Positions 47,002 through 56,235 are shown, numbered from the stretch's first letter. The stretch: 64,000 nt of DNA from Rhodobacteraceae bacterium S2214 (GCA_025141675.1 CP081161.1:2144001-2208000); one strand, 5' to 3'. Translations and numbers: made by a program. Notes: a model not told the origin generated them from the letters alone.

Positions 47002-47803
47002 CTCTGCCCTCGTTTTTGCACTGTCGTCTCTCACCGTTGCTCCAGCCGTTTCATCGGCGCATGAGCTTTGGTTAGAGCCACTTGCCTATCAGGTAGAGCG
47101 CGATGGTCAATTGCAAGCGCAGATCAAAAACGGCGAAGACTTTGCAGGGACAACCTTGCCCTATCTCGACCGCCGTTTCCGCCACTTCATCACCTTCAAC
47201 GATGGCAGCGGGATCAAAGTGACAGGGCGCAATGGCGATATTCCTGCGCTGAACATGGCTGCCAGCCGCAACGGGCTTAACGTGTTGGCTTACCAGTCAA
47301 CGCCAGCCACGATCACCTACGAAAGCTGGGAAAAGTTTCAAAAGTTCGTCGATCACAAAGATTTCGGCAATGTGCGGCCCGAGCATGACGCGCGCGGCCT
47401 GCCGGAATCAGATTTTACAGAAACATACGTGCGCTATTCCAAATCACTCATCGGCGTTGGCGACAGCACGGGTGCGGATCAACGGGTTGGGTTGGAAACT
47501 GAAATGGTCGCACTGACCAATCCATACACCGATGACTTGTCCGAAGGTTTCAAAGTTCAGTTGTTTTACGGACCAGACGTCCGTGCCAATGAGCAAATTG
47601 AAGTCTTTGCCAAAGCACCAGATGACACCGTGACTGTCAGCCTCGTGCGGACCGATGCAGATGGTATTGCCACGATTCCAGTGACGTCTGGCACAGCTTA
47701 CCAACTGGACGCAGTTGTTTTGCGCGCAGCAACTGGTCAGGCCGAAGCCAACGGTTCGGCTTACGAAACGTTGTGGGCAAATATGACGTTTATGGCCCCC
47801 TGA
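46994..47803 (+). CDS. DUF4198-type periplasmic protein
   Basis: 269 residues. The start at 46994 has AAAGGA seven bases upstream. Signal peptide MRISALVFALSSLTVAPAVS, with mature start around AHELWLEP, the opening typical of DUF4198/NikM-like proteins proposed to help metal uptake. The C-terminal beta-rich domain has TVTVSLVRTDADGIATIPV. It overlaps the divergent HupE gene by eight bases, and the pair likely acts together in metal transport (inference). Confidence 0.82.
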   Translation: MRISALVFALSSLTVAPAVSSAHELWLEPLAYQVERDGQLQAQIKNGEDFAGTTLPYLDRRFRHFITFNDGSGIKVTGRNGDIPALNMAASRNGLNVLAYQSTPATITYESWEKFQKFVDHKDFGNVRPEHDARGLPESDFTETYVRYSKSLIGVGDSTGADQRVGLETEMVALTNPYTDDLSEGFKVQLFYGPDVRANEQIEVFAKAPDDTVTVSLVRTDADGIATIPVTSGTAYQLDAVVLRAATGQAEANGSAYETLWANMTFMAP

Positions 47804-47845
47804 TCGTGCTTGTCCTTTCGTCTGCCCTAGGTCAGAAGTCGGGAC

Positions 47846-48739
47846 ATGACACAACAAACAGATATCCTTTGTATTGGATCGGTCCTGTGGGACGTGATCG
47901 GACGCGCAGCCAGCCATATGCGGGTCGGCAGCGATGTGCCGGGGCGGATTACACGTTTACCCGGCGGTGTGGCGATGAACATCGCAATGACGTTGTCGCG
48001 GTTTGGGCTGACACCTGCCCTTCTGACGGCAATCGGTAAAGACGCCGAAGGTGATGAACTCATCGCCGAAGCCATTCGTATGGGCATGATCACCGACTAT
48101 GTGTACCGGTCCGACGATTTACCAACAGACGTTTACATGGCCATTGAGGGTGCGAACGGCTTGATTGCAGCCATCGCCGATGCGCATTCGCTCGAAGCGG
48201 CAGGCGCGAAAATCCTGCGTGCCATGGAAGACGGCCAGCTCGGCACGCCAGATGCGCCATTCGACGGACCCGTAGCACTGGACGGCAATTTGACGGAAGA
48301 ACTGCTGCAACAGATCGCGACATCGCCTCTGTTCGCGAAGGCTGATCTGCGTGTGGCACCCGCATCACCGGGCAAAGCCAACCGCCTGCTTGCCCTGCTT
48401 GGTCATCCGTCAGCGACGCTTTACGTGAACCTCGAAGAAGCGGGTCTTTTGTGCCAGACGACCTTTGAAACCGCAAACGACGCGGTGCACGCCTTGTGCA
48501 CGCGTGGTGCACACCGTGTGCTGGTCACTGATGGCGGTAAAACCGCAGCCGAAGGCACTGCTGGCGACGTGATCGAAGCAACCCCGCCCGCCGTTATGGT
48601 CACACGCGTGACGGGCGCTGGCGACACCTTTATGGCGGCCCATATTGCATCCGAAGTGCAAGGCATGGACCGCACCGCAGCCCTGACGCGCGCGCTGAAC
48701 GCCGCCGCGACCTACGTATCCGGAGAAACACCCCTATGA
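47846..48739 (+). CDS. psuK: PfkB-family kinase, probably pseudouridine kinase
   Basis: 297 residues. Ribokinase-type start (ILCIGSVLWDVIG), the glycine-rich PGGVAMNIAMTLSRFG block and the C-terminal catalytic VTGAGDTFMAA (Asp about 258). The four-base overlap with psuG points to pseudouridine as the substrate, giving pseudouridine 5'-phosphate. The enzyme class is sure; the substrate is from context. Confidence 0.85.
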   Translation: MTQQTDILCIGSVLWDVIGRAASHMRVGSDVPGRITRLPGGVAMNIAMTLSRFGLTPALLTAIGKDAEGDELIAEAIRMGMITDYVYRSDDLPTDVYMAIEGANGLIAAIADAHSLEAAGAKILRAMEDGQLGTPDAPFDGPVALDGNLTEELLQQIATSPLFAKADLRVAPASPGKANRLLALLGHPSATLYVNLEEAGLLCQTTFETANDAVHALCTRGAHRVLVTDGGKTAAEGTAGDVIEATPPAVMVTRVTGAGDTFMAAHIASEVQGMDRTAALTRALNAAATYVSGETPL

Positions 48740-49644
48740 TCCCTATCAGCTATAGCGCCGAAGTCGCCGCAGCCCGTGAAAACGGCACACCTATTGTCGC
48801 GCTTGAAAGCACGATTATCACCCACGGCATGCCGTATCCGCAGAACGTGGAAACGGCACGGCTGGTTGAACAAGATGTACGCGATAACAACGCAGTACCG
48901 GCCACAATTGCGGTGATGAACGGCGTTCTGCACATCGGTCTATCTGACGACGAACTGGAAGCACTTGGCAAATCCGAAAACGTAGCAAAACTATCGCGCG
49001 CGGATATCGCCGCCTGTATCGCAACAGGTGGCACAGGTGCCACAACCGTTGCAGCCACGATGATCGGCGCGGCCCAAGCAGGCATTTCGGTCTTTGCGAC
49101 AGGCGGTATCGGCGGGGTCCACAAAGGGGCCGAAGAAACCTTTGATATCTCTGCCGATTTGCAGGAACTGGCGCTGACACCCGTCACTGTGGTTGCAGCG
49201 GGTGCGAAAGCGATCCTCGACTTGAACAAAACCTACGAAGTCCTTGAAACCTTTGGTGTTCCCGTGATCACACTTGGGCAAGACATGCTGCCTGCATTCT
49301 GGTCCGCCACATCCGATTTGGCGTCGCCATTGCGTATGGACAGTGCAACCGACATCGCGAAATCACACGCGATGCGCGGTGAAATGGGCCTGTCCGGCGG
49401 TCAGCTTGTCTGTAATCCAATTCCCCAAGACGCCCAGATACCAGCAGAGGTTTTGGCACCCGTCATCGCACAGGCGCTCGCCGAAGCTGACGCGCAAAAC
49501 ATCAATGCCAAAGCGGTCACGCCATTCTTGTTGGGTCGCATTTTCGAGCTGACAGAGGGCCGATCGCTAACTGCAAACATCGCACTGGTGCGCAACAACG
49601 CACGGGTCGCCGCAGAAATCGCGGTCGCACTCAGCAAAACCTAA
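48736..49644 (+). CDS. psuG: Pseudouridine-5'-phosphate glycosidase
   Basis: 302 residues; splits pseudouridine 5'-phosphate into uracil and ribose 5-phosphate. VALESTIITHGMPYPQN, ATIAVMNGVLHIGLSD, TGGTGATTVAATM, FATGGIGGVHKGAE and NPIPQDAQIP are family blocks, including the Lys of the Schiff base region. With the upstream kinase it completes pseudouridine salvage; no dedicated transporter is next to them. Confidence 0.94.
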   Translation: MIPISYSAEVAAARENGTPIVALESTIITHGMPYPQNVETARLVEQDVRDNNAVPATIAVMNGVLHIGLSDDELEALGKSENVAKLSRADIAACIATGGTGATTVAATMIGAAQAGISVFATGGIGGVHKGAEETFDISADLQELALTPVTVVAAGAKAILDLNKTYEVLETFGVPVITLGQDMLPAFWSATSDLASPLRMDSATDIAKSHAMRGEMGLSGGQLVCNPIPQDAQIPAEVLAPVIAQALAEADAQNINAKAVTPFLLGRIFELTEGRSLTANIALVRNNARVAAEIAVALSKT

Positions 49645-49725
49645 CCAGCCCGCCCATCACTTCGGTCTGGCCTTGTGGCTTTCACTGCAAATCCCTACAT
49701 CGATGGATAAGCAACTGGACCTCTT

Positions 49726-50448
49726 ATGAAAAACGATCAAATTCCACAAACGCCTCCGCCCCCGCGCAAGCACGGTTTTTTTGCTGGTGTGCGGGGTAAT
49801 TTTCTGGCCGGTTTGATCATCGTCGCGCCCATCGGGCTGACGTTCTATTTCATATGGACCATCGTTGGTTGGGTCGATGGGTGGGTCTGGCCGTTTGTGC
49901 CCAACGCCTACCACCCAGAAGCGCTAATCAACCGCTTTTTTGGTAATCCGGAAAACCCGATCAGTGTGAACGTGCGCGGGATCGGCGTTGTTATCTTCCT
50001 GCTGTTCACGATCCTAGTCGGTTGGATCGGTAAAGGGTTGATGGGTCGGTCGCTGATCCGGTTTGGCGAACGCTTTGTCGAACGGATGCCCGTCGTGCGT
50101 TCGATCTACAACGGTGTGAAGCAGATCGCAGAAACCGTTTTTTCCCAAAGAGATACGTCGTTTGATAAAGCCTGCCTGATCGAATACCCGCGCCGTGGCA
50201 TTTGGGCGATTGCGTTCATTTCGACGAATGCAAAAGGTGAAATCCACACCAAACTATCGGATGGCGACGACATCGCGACAGTATTCCTGCCAACGACACC
50301 GAACCCGACATCCGGCTTTTTGCTGTTCCTACCGCGCAGAGATGTCAAAGAACTTGATATGACCGTCGAAGACGCGGCCAAACTGGTGATTTCTGCGGGT
50401 CTCGTGTACCCGAACACAACCGATCCAACAAAGCCGACATCACCATGA
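49726..50448 (+). CDS. DUF502 family membrane protein
   Basis: 240 residues. Two hydrophobic segments (about 25-50 and 83-103) are followed by the DUF502 core (RMPVVRSIYNGVKQIAETVF, VFLPTTPNPTSGFLLFLPR). Function unknown; the Arabidopsis homologues are membrane trafficking related (COV1), but that cannot be carried over. Overlaps the LysE gene by four bases. Confidence 0.88.
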   Translation: MKNDQIPQTPPPPRKHGFFAGVRGNFLAGLIIVAPIGLTFYFIWTIVGWVDGWVWPFVPNAYHPEALINRFFGNPENPISVNVRGIGVVIFLLFTILVGWIGKGLMGRSLIRFGERFVERMPVVRSIYNGVKQIAETVFSQRDTSFDKACLIEYPRRGIWAIAFISTNAKGEIHTKLSDGDDIATVFLPTTPNPTSGFLLFLPRRDVKELDMTVEDAAKLVISAGLVYPNTTDPTKPTSP

Positions 50449-51047
50449 TCTCAGCCGCCGTTACTGGGTTTGCCACTGCCTTTGCTTTGATCCTCGCCAT
50501 CGGCGCGCAGAACGCCTTTGTCCTGCGGCAAGGGCTGCTGAAAACGCATGTTTTTCCATTGGCGTTATTCTGCGCGCTGTCTGACGCGGTTCTGATTATC
50601 GCTGGTGTCTGGGGCTTTGGGGCCATCGTCGCCCTCTGGCCAGCGCTTCCGACGGTCACGGCTTACGCGGGCGCCGCATTCCTGTTCTGTTATGGTTTTA
50701 TGCGGTTTTGGGCTGCATACGTTGGCGATTATGACATGCAGCTCGCGGGTCAGTCAGGGACTTTGGCCGCGACCATTGCAACGGCGGCAGCCTTCACGTG
50801 GTTGAACCCGCATGTCTACCTCGACACGCTCGGGCTAATCGGCGCGATTTCAACGCAGTTCGAAGGCGCTGAAAAGCTTGGCTTCGGTATCGGTGCAGTC
50901 ACGTCGTCCTTCGTGTTCTTCTTCAGCCTCGCCTACGGCGCGCGCCTCCTGGCACCGCTCATGCGATCCGCAAAAGCATGGCGGGTCTTGGACGTCCTTA
51001 TCGGCATCGTCATGTGGGCTTTGGCGTTCAAGCTATTGTTTAGCTGA
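50445..51047 (+). CDS. LysE/ArgO-type amino acid exporter
   Basis: 200 residues with about six helices. LILAIGAQNAFVLRQGLLK and WLNPHVYLDTLGLIG are hallmarks of the ArgO/LysE subfamily that exports basic amino acids. Its end overlaps the convergent patatin gene by eight bases. Confidence 0.9.
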   Translation: MISAAVTGFATAFALILAIGAQNAFVLRQGLLKTHVFPLALFCALSDAVLIIAGVWGFGAIVALWPALPTVTAYAGAAFLFCYGFMRFWAAYVGDYDMQLAGQSGTLAATIATAAAFTWLNPHVYLDTLGLIGAISTQFEGAEKLGFGIGAVTSSFVFFFSLAYGARLLAPLMRSAKAWRVLDVLIGIVMWALAFKLLFS

Positions 51048-52077
51048 ACATTTCTTCCAGATCGACGGTGCTGCGTTTGTTCAGATCAGCCTTGTGATTT
51101 TCCAAGAAGACCGTCGCCGCCGCCTGCCCGGCTTCAAACAAGCGTGCAAGAATAACTGGTGTCGGAATTGTCTTCGTCGCCACGTTCAATTCGTTCATCA
51201 ATTCATCGTCCGCGATCATATGCACGAGCACGTTTTTCATGCTGCCTTCAGGCAGTTTGTGATCAACCAACAGTCGCTTCACAAACGCAATCGCCCGCAG
51301 TTCGCGCAGTAATGACGTATTAAAGCTGATTTCGTTGATCCGGTTCTGAATGGCCTGCGAATTCATCGGCAGTTCATGACGGCACAGCGGGTTGATGTTG
51401 ATGACCAAGACGTCGTCGGGCAAATGTGGCTCAAACAAGGGAAACAGCGCAGGGTTTCCGGTATAACCACCGTCCCAATAGGCCTCCATCTTGCCCGTAG
51501 CGGGATCAACAAATTCGACGGCTTGAAAAAGGCTCGGCAGACAAGCTGACGCCATCAGCGCCTCGGGCGACACATCTTCCCCCGTGAACACACGGATCTT
51601 TCCTGTACGTACATTCGTCGCGCAAATGTTGATTTCCGGCCCTTCGGGATTGCACACCTCGTCGAAATGGAAATCGCGGACGATTTTTTCCAACGGATTC
51701 TGCAGCGCGGGTCCGTACAGGTACGGCGACATCAGTTTTGTCGTCAGATCAAAGGCTTGATACGCAGGTGACATCTCCAGCACCTTGGCCATAGCCGCAG
51801 CATTCGGTGTCAATCCGCTGATCCAACCGGTCCAGCGGTCGTCCGTGACCGCGCCGACCTGTTCCCAGAACCAACGCAAGTTGTCGCGGGCACCTTGGCG
51901 TCCCCCCGCGACCATACCGGCCTTAAGGGCGGCACCATTCAAAGCGCCCGCAGATGTGCCAGAAATGCCTGCAATTTCGATGTCTTCGTCTTGTAGGATG
52001 ACATCAAGCACACCCCACGTGAACGCCCCATGGGCCCCGCCACCTTGCAGGGCCAGATTGATTTTCTTCGGTGCCAT
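51040..52077 (-). CDS. Patatin-like phospholipase
   Basis: 345 residues from the ATG at 52077, which overlaps the bdhA stop (TAATG). Oxyanion hole GGGAHGAF, nucleophile Ser42 in GTSAG and the dyad Asp in WDGGYTGN (about 202) are present. No signal peptide. Pairing with 3-hydroxybutyrate dehydrogenase suggests a role near polyhydroxybutyrate granules or lipid turnover (inference from context). Confidence 0.9.
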   Translation of the reverse strand: MAPKKINLALQGGGAHGAFTWGVLDVILQDEDIEIAGISGTSAGALNGAALKAGMVAGGRQGARDNLRWFWEQVGAVTDDRWTGWISGLTPNAAAMAKVLEMSPAYQAFDLTTKLMSPYLYGPALQNPLEKIVRDFHFDEVCNPEGPEINICATNVRTGKIRVFTGEDVSPEALMASACLPSLFQAVEFVDPATGKMEAYWDGGYTGNPALFPLFEPHLPDDVLVININPLCRHELPMNSQAIQNRINEISFNTSLLRELRAIAFVKRLLVDHKLPEGSMKNVLVHMIADDELMNELNVATKTIPTPVILARLFEAGQAAATVFLENHKADLNKRSTVDLEEMFS

Positions 52078-52850
52078 TACAGCGCCGTCCAGCCGCCATC
52101 GACGCTGATCGTTGTGCCGGTGATCTGTGCCGCAGCATCCGAGCACAAGAACGCGGCAGTGCCGCCCAGCTGTTCAGTGGTTGCGAATTCCTTGGATGGC
52201 TGACGTTCCAACAGAACCTCTTTGATGACAGTTTCGCGGTCCATGCCGTATTCCTTCATCGTCTCAGGGATTTGCGCATCCACCAGCGGCGTCAGCACGT
52301 AGCCCGGACAGATGGCATTTGCCGTGATCGGTTCCTGCGCAGTCTCAAGGGCCACCACTTTGGTCATGCCAACGATCCCGTGCTTCGCTGCGACATATGC
52401 GGATTTATACGGGGACGCTGTCAAACCGTGCGCGGACGCGATATTGATCACCCGCCCCCAACCTTTTTCGCGCATACCCGTCAGGGCAGCGGCAGTGGTA
52501 TGAAACGCAGAGGACATGTTGATCGCAATGATCGCGTCCCACTTAGCTGCGGGAAATTCTTCAATCGGAGCCACGTGCTGAATACCAGCATTGTTGATCA
52601 GGATATCGCATCCACCTGATTCGACGATCAACCTCCGGCAGTCGTCGCCTTTGGACATATCAGCGGCGACATATTTCGCCTCAACGCCAAAATTCGTGGC
52701 GATCTCGGCGGCAAGCGCATGATCTTCGTCACGATCGGTAAATGAATTCAAAACAACATTCGCGCCCTGCTTCGCCAATTCGCGCGCGACGCCAAGGCCG
52801 ATGCCTGAATTTGAACCTGTGATGACGGCAGTTTTACCTTGAAGGGACAT
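52077..52850 (-). CDS. bdhA: 3-Hydroxybutyrate dehydrogenase
   Basis: 257-residue short-chain dehydrogenase oxidising D-3-hydroxybutyrate to acetoacetate with NAD+. Cofactor motif TGSNSGIG (11-18), NNAG (87-89), catalytic Ser139 and YVAAK (Tyr152/Lys156). The HGLTASPYKSAY and VLLERQPSKEFAT stretches fit BdhA rather than general SDRs. CAGGAG precedes the ATG. Confidence 0.93.
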   Translation of the reverse strand: MSLQGKTAVITGSNSGIGLGVARELAKQGANVVLNSFTDRDEDHALAAEIATNFGVEAKYVAADMSKGDDCRRLIVESGGCDILINNAGIQHVAPIEEFPAAKWDAIIAINMSSAFHTTAAALTGMREKGWGRVINIASAHGLTASPYKSAYVAAKHGIVGMTKVVALETAQEPITANAICPGYVLTPLVDAQIPETMKEYGMDRETVIKEVLLERQPSKEFATTEQLGGTAAFLCSDAAAQITGTTISVDGGWTAL

Positions 52851-52993
52851 GGGAGCTCCTGAATACGAAATAATGGGTATCTTTGGTGTTGCTTATACAT
52901 GCTGCAACTGCGAAAGACACCAAACGTTCCGCACCCATCGGTCAATCAATGGGTGCATGACGGGAATGTGAAAATTCAAAAAACCACCCGGCC
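52851..52993. other. bdhA upstream region
   Basis: 143 bases between the bdhA start and the small-RNA terminator. It should carry the bdhA promoter; no clear hexamer pair was found. No gene is supported. Confidence 0.4.
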
Positions 52994-53070
52994 AAAAAAA
53001 ACGCCCGCACAAGGCGGGCGTAAGTCATTGAGGCAGGTTTCATACAGGCAAGAAACCTATCGAGCAGTGA
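52994..53070 (-). ncRNA. Candidate small RNA (unannotated family)
   Basis: A minus-strand RNA of about 75 bases is predicted between bdhA and the binding-protein gene. A promoter with 17-base spacing lies just upstream. The RNA has a 7-bp stem AGGTTTC/GAAACCT (53052-53058 with 53035-53041, loop TTGCCTGTAT reading minus) and then a GC stem with eight T. No reading frame spans it. If transcription starts a few bases earlier, AAGTCA (53068-53073) could also pair with TGACTT (53022-53027). No known family is recognised. Hfq, encoded in the window, could be a partner, but that is speculation. Confidence 0.6.
53002..53020 (-). terminator. Rho-independent terminator of the small RNA
   Basis: CGCCCGC (53002-53008) and GCGGGCG (53014-53020) form a perfect 7-bp GC stem with a five-base loop. 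On the minus strand it is followed by eight T (52994-53001). No minus-strand protein gene lies upstream, which is why a small RNA is proposed. Confidence 0.85.
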
Positions 53071-53074
53071 CTTC

Positions 53075-53103
53075 TTTATAAGCAATGACTTGCACGAGTC
53101 CAA
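53075..53103 (-). promoter_or_regulatory. Predicted promoter of the small RNA
   Basis: On the minus strand TTGGAC (53103-53098) and TATAAA (53080-53075) are 17 bases apart, close to the sigma-70 consensus. A TG dinucleotide two bases before the -10 gives an extended element. Predicted start is about 53068-53070. Confidence 0.6.
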
Positions 53104-53182
53104 GCTAAAAGTTTGAAAACCCTGACAACCCTGTTTACGCTGAGGATCAACACACATTGGGACCAGGGGGATTGTCACCAAA

Positions 53183-55000
53183 ATGATAACAGAGTTTTTC
53201 AAGCCACTTTCCAAGATCGGCGCCGCAACGGCACTGATTCTTACTGCGGGAATCGGCCATGCCGAACCGCAGCATGGCATCGCTATGTATGGTGAACCTG
53301 CACTTCCACCAGATTTCGTGTCTCTGCCCTACGCAAACCCTGACGCGCCGACTGGCGGCAAAATCGTCACGGCCAACGTCGGTAGCTTCGACAGCCTTAA
53401 CCCGTACATCCTGAAAGGCTCTGTTCATTGGCAGATGCGTTACTTGATCGGTGAAAGCCTGATGGGCCGTTCTTTGGACGAACCATTCTCCCTTTACGGC
53501 GTTCTGGCCGAAACGATCGAAACCGGACCGAATCGCGAATGGGTTGAATTTGTGCTGCGTCCGGAAGCCAAATTCTCTGACGGCAGCCCCGTGACCGTCG
53601 AAGATGTGATCTGGTCTTTCGAAACCCTCGGGACCGTTGGCCACCCGCGCTACCACGGCTTCTACGGCAAGATCGACACGCTTGAACAAACGGGTGAACG
53701 ATCCGTGAAATTCACGTTCAACACCGAAGACCGTGAATTGGCACTGCTCGCAGGCCTGCGCCCGATTCTGCAAAAAGCCCAGTGGGAAGGCGTTGATTTC
53801 GCCGAATCCGGTGTCGACATCCTGCCGATCACATCCGGTCCTTACGTGATCGACGATTTTGATGCGGGTCGTTTTATCTCGTTGAAGCGGAATCCCGATT
53901 ACTGGGGCCGCGACGTTGTTCCGTTTATGAACGGTGTCCACAACATCGACGAAGTCCGTCTTGAATTCTTTGGGGATGAAACAGCCGCTTTCGAGGCCTT
54001 CAAAGTCGGCGAAGTTAACACGAACCGCGAATTCAACGTCGCGCGTTGGGATACGACATACAACTTCCCGTCCATCGAATCCGGCGACGTTGTGAAATCT
54101 GTCCTCCCACATGAACGCCCATCAGGCATGACCGGCTTTGTGATGAACACACGCCGCGATCAGTTCAAAGATTGGCGTGTGCGTGATGCGTTGATCCATG
54201 CGTTCAACTTTGAATTCATCAATGAATCAATGACCGGCTCAGCACAGCCACGGATCACATCCTACTGGTCCAATTCGCCACTCGCGATGGACGAAGGTCC
54301 GGCAACGGGGCGCGTCGCCGAATTCCTCGCACCATTCGCGGATGATCTGACACCTGGCACATTGGAAGGCTACACCCTGCCCGCCTCAGACGGATCCGAA
54401 CGGAACCGCGCAAACATTGGTGCAGCACTCGCACAGTTCGAAGCCGCTGGCTGGACCGTTCAAGACGGTGCGTTGAAGGATGCGGACGGGAACGACTTCA
54501 CGTTTGAAATCCTGTTGCAGGTGGGTGCTACTGAACCGCAAGCGATCATCGACATGTATGTCGAAGCCCTATCGCGGGTTGGTATCACGCCAACATTAGC
54601 CACGGCTGACAGCGCCCAGTTCAAAGAACGCACAGACGCCTTTGATTTCGACATGACGTACTACCGTCGTGGCGTGTCCCTGTCGCCGGGCAACGAACAG
54701 TACAGCTACTACGGGATGGATTCCGTCGATACTGTCGGTGGTCGCAACCTGATGGGCGTGAGTTCCGAAGCGGTGGATGCGATGATTGGGCGTTTGCTGA
54801 CATCGGAAAGCCAAGACGACTTTGTCGCGGCTGTAAAGGCACTGGACCGCGTTCTGACCGCTGGCCGCTACGTGATCCCGATCTATCAGTGGAACATCAG
54901 CCGTATCGCGCATGCCAAAGAACTGCATTACCCTGAAAACTTGCCGATCTTCGGAGATTGGCCCGGTTGGCAGCCTGACGTTTGGTGGTATGAAGAATAA
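53183..55000 (+). CDS. ABC peptide/microcin-type periplasmic binding protein (YejA-like)
   Basis: 605 residues. The signal peptide ends near GIGHAEPQ. Family 5 binding-protein blocks: GIAMYGEPALPPDFVSLPYA and DAPTGGKIV resemble YejA, then SFDSLNPYILKG, WVEFVLRPEAKFSDGSPV and SGPYVIDDFDAGRFISLKRN. No permease genes follow, so it must use a transporter encoded elsewhere. The ribosome-binding site (AGGGGG) is rather far from the ATG (13 bases). Confidence 0.9.
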   Translation: MITEFFKPLSKIGAATALILTAGIGHAEPQHGIAMYGEPALPPDFVSLPYANPDAPTGGKIVTANVGSFDSLNPYILKGSVHWQMRYLIGESLMGRSLDEPFSLYGVLAETIETGPNREWVEFVLRPEAKFSDGSPVTVEDVIWSFETLGTVGHPRYHGFYGKIDTLEQTGERSVKFTFNTEDRELALLAGLRPILQKAQWEGVDFAESGVDILPITSGPYVIDDFDAGRFISLKRNPDYWGRDVVPFMNGVHNIDEVRLEFFGDETAAFEAFKVGEVNTNREFNVARWDTTYNFPSIESGDVVKSVLPHERPSGMTGFVMNTRRDQFKDWRVRDALIHAFNFEFINESMTGSAQPRITSYWSNSPLAMDEGPATGRVAEFLAPFADDLTPGTLEGYTLPASDGSERNRANIGAALAQFEAAGWTVQDGALKDADGNDFTFEILLQVGATEPQAIIDMYVEALSRVGITPTLATADSAQFKERTDAFDFDMTYYRRGVSLSPGNEQYSYYGMDSVDTVGGRNLMGVSSEAVDAMIGRLLTSESQDDFVAAVKALDRVLTAGRYVIPIYQWNISRIAHAKELHYPENLPIFGDWPGWQPDVWWYEE

Positions 55001-55029
55001 CCGATCAACGTTTTGATCACGATTTTAGG

Positions 55030-55056
55030 GCCCGGCAGCGTTTGTTGCCGGGCTTT
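55030..55056 (+). terminator. Terminator after the binding-protein gene
   Basis: GCCCGGCA (55030-55037) and TGCCGGGC (55046-55053) form a perfect 8-bp stem with an eight-base loop, followed by TTTGTTT. It ends 19 bases before the small lipoprotein gene. Confidence 0.85.
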
Positions 55057-55074
55057 GTTTACGAAGGATAGAAC

Positions 55075-55203
55075 ATGAAAAAGCTCGTTTTAGTTGCAGT
55101 TATCGGCGCGGCAATGGCTGCCTGTACCCCAGTCCGCACCGTCGGCAACGTAGCCGTAGGCGCAGGCCAAGTCGCATTGGGCGCAGCCGACCTCGTCCTG
55201 TAA
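55075..55203 (+). CDS. Entericidin-like small lipoprotein
   Basis: 42 residues, MKKLVLVAVIGAAMAAC at the start: a lipoprotein signal with lipobox AMAAC and lipid-accepting Cys17. The mature part (TPVRTVGNVAVGAGQVALGA) is Gly/Ala/Val-rich and resembles entericidin-type peptides; whether it has any toxicity or stress role is unknown. GAAGGA lies seven bases before the ATG. Confidence 0.75.
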   Translation: MKKLVLVAVIGAAMAACTPVRTVGNVAVGAGQVALGAADLVL

Positions 55204-55270
55204 GTCCACGCCAAGGCGGAACGAATTCTGCGTCTGGTGGTTACGCTTCCAAACGCAAAAGGAGTTTCCC

Positions 55271-55615
55271 ATGCAGTGGACAACGATTGAAACCAACTGG
55301 ACCGCCTATGTACCCCGCCTGCTGACGCGCTGGCCTGATCTGAACGAAGACACGCTGCTGGCGACGGACGGACGTATGCCCGAAGTAGTGGAACACATTG
55401 GCGCGGTCGAACAGGCCGACACAGTTGTTGCCCGCGATATGCTCAAAGAATGGATGATGGGCGCTGAACCGGCAGACGCCGTCATGGACGAAACCCGTGA
55501 CAACGCGCGTATTCTCAGCACCACCGCCGACGTATCTGATGGTGAAGACGTCTATTCAGACGATGCGAAATTCGGCGATGACAATGTCGCGGATACACCA
55601 ATGGGCCGCAATTAA
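55271..55615 (+). CDS. Hypothetical protein with CsbD-like N-terminus
   Basis: 114 residues. The first 45 or so (MQWTTIETNWTAYVPRLL, RWPDLNEDTLLATDG) follow the pattern of CsbD/YjbJ stress proteins, but conservation is weak. The C-terminal half is acidic (DVSDGEDVYSDDAKFGDDN). AAAAGGAG precedes the ATG. The stop overlaps the convergent cupin regulator by four bases. Confidence 0.65.
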   Translation: MQWTTIETNWTAYVPRLLTRWPDLNEDTLLATDGRMPEVVEHIGAVEQADTVVARDMLKEWMMGAEPADAVMDETRDNARILSTTADVSDGEDVYSDDAKFGDDNVADTPMGRN

Positions 55616-56235
55616 GACAGCGATGTCACCCAAAGGATGGTCGCATCCTCGACACTTACCGACACCACGTTGTGTCCCATGGCAGCGTCATAATAGGCGC
55701 TGTCACCACGTTTCATCTCTACCGGTTCGTAGAATTCAGTGTAGAGCTTGATTGCCCCCGTCAGGACATACAGGAATTCTTCCCCGTCGTGACGCACCCA
55801 TCCGTCAAATTCATCCATACTGCGCGCACGGATCTGGGCGCGATACGGCAGCATTGCCTTTTGGGTTAAGGTTTCAGCCAGCAGATCATGCTCATAGGTC
55901 GTTGTGATCTGATGCGTCCCTTCTCCAGATTTCGTCAACGCCATGCGTCCGTTCACTTGCCCCTTAGACGGCGGCGTGAACAATTGCGGCACGGAAATCT
56001 CAAGACCCACGGCAAGTTTTTTCAACGCCTCATAGGTCGGTGACATCTGACCATTTTCGATCTTCGACAACGTAGATCGTGCCAATCCTGCTTGGTTCGC
56101 CGCTTGTTCCAACGTCCAGTCGCGGGCCTTGCGCAGTTCACGCACCCGCGCCCCTAGATCAAGCGGCTGCCCTTCGTCGTTCGCTCCGTTTTCACGGGCA
56201 ATTTGGATTAGGCTTTTGGGATCAAGGTCAGTCAT
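55612..56235 (-). CDS. XRE-family regulator with C-terminal cupin domain
   Basis: 207 residues. An HTH_3 domain (about 27-82: VRELRKARDWTLEQAANQAG, STLSKIENGQMSPTYEALKK) is followed by a cupin domain (about 110-205: GWVRHDGEEFLYVLTGAIKLYTE). Proteins of this type sense small ligands and control nearby catabolic genes. Divergent from the acyl-CoA synthetase gene, with an inverted repeat in the 64-base gap. Confidence 0.9.
   Translation of the reverse strand: MTDLDPKSLIQIARENGANDEGQPLDLGARVRELRKARDWTLEQAANQAGLARSTLSKIENGQMSPTYEALKKLAVGLEISVPQLFTPPSKGQVNGRMALTKSGEGTHQITTTYEHDLLAETLTQKAMLPYRAQIRARSMDEFDGWVRHDGEEFLYVLTGAIKLYTEFYEPVEMKRGDSAYYDAAMGHNVVSVSVEDATILWVTSLS

Noticed and set aside
53002..53020. 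Reading the hairpin as the terminator of the divergent binding-protein gene or of bdhA
   Set aside because: The T tract is on the minus strand, and bdhA lies downstream of it on that strand, so it cannot end either gene's transcript.
53147..54112. Open frame of 321 codons on the minus strand within the binding-protein gene
   Set aside because: No motifs, and it runs fully antisense to a well-supported periplasmic binding protein. It is also unrelated to the small-RNA terminator, which lies beyond its end.
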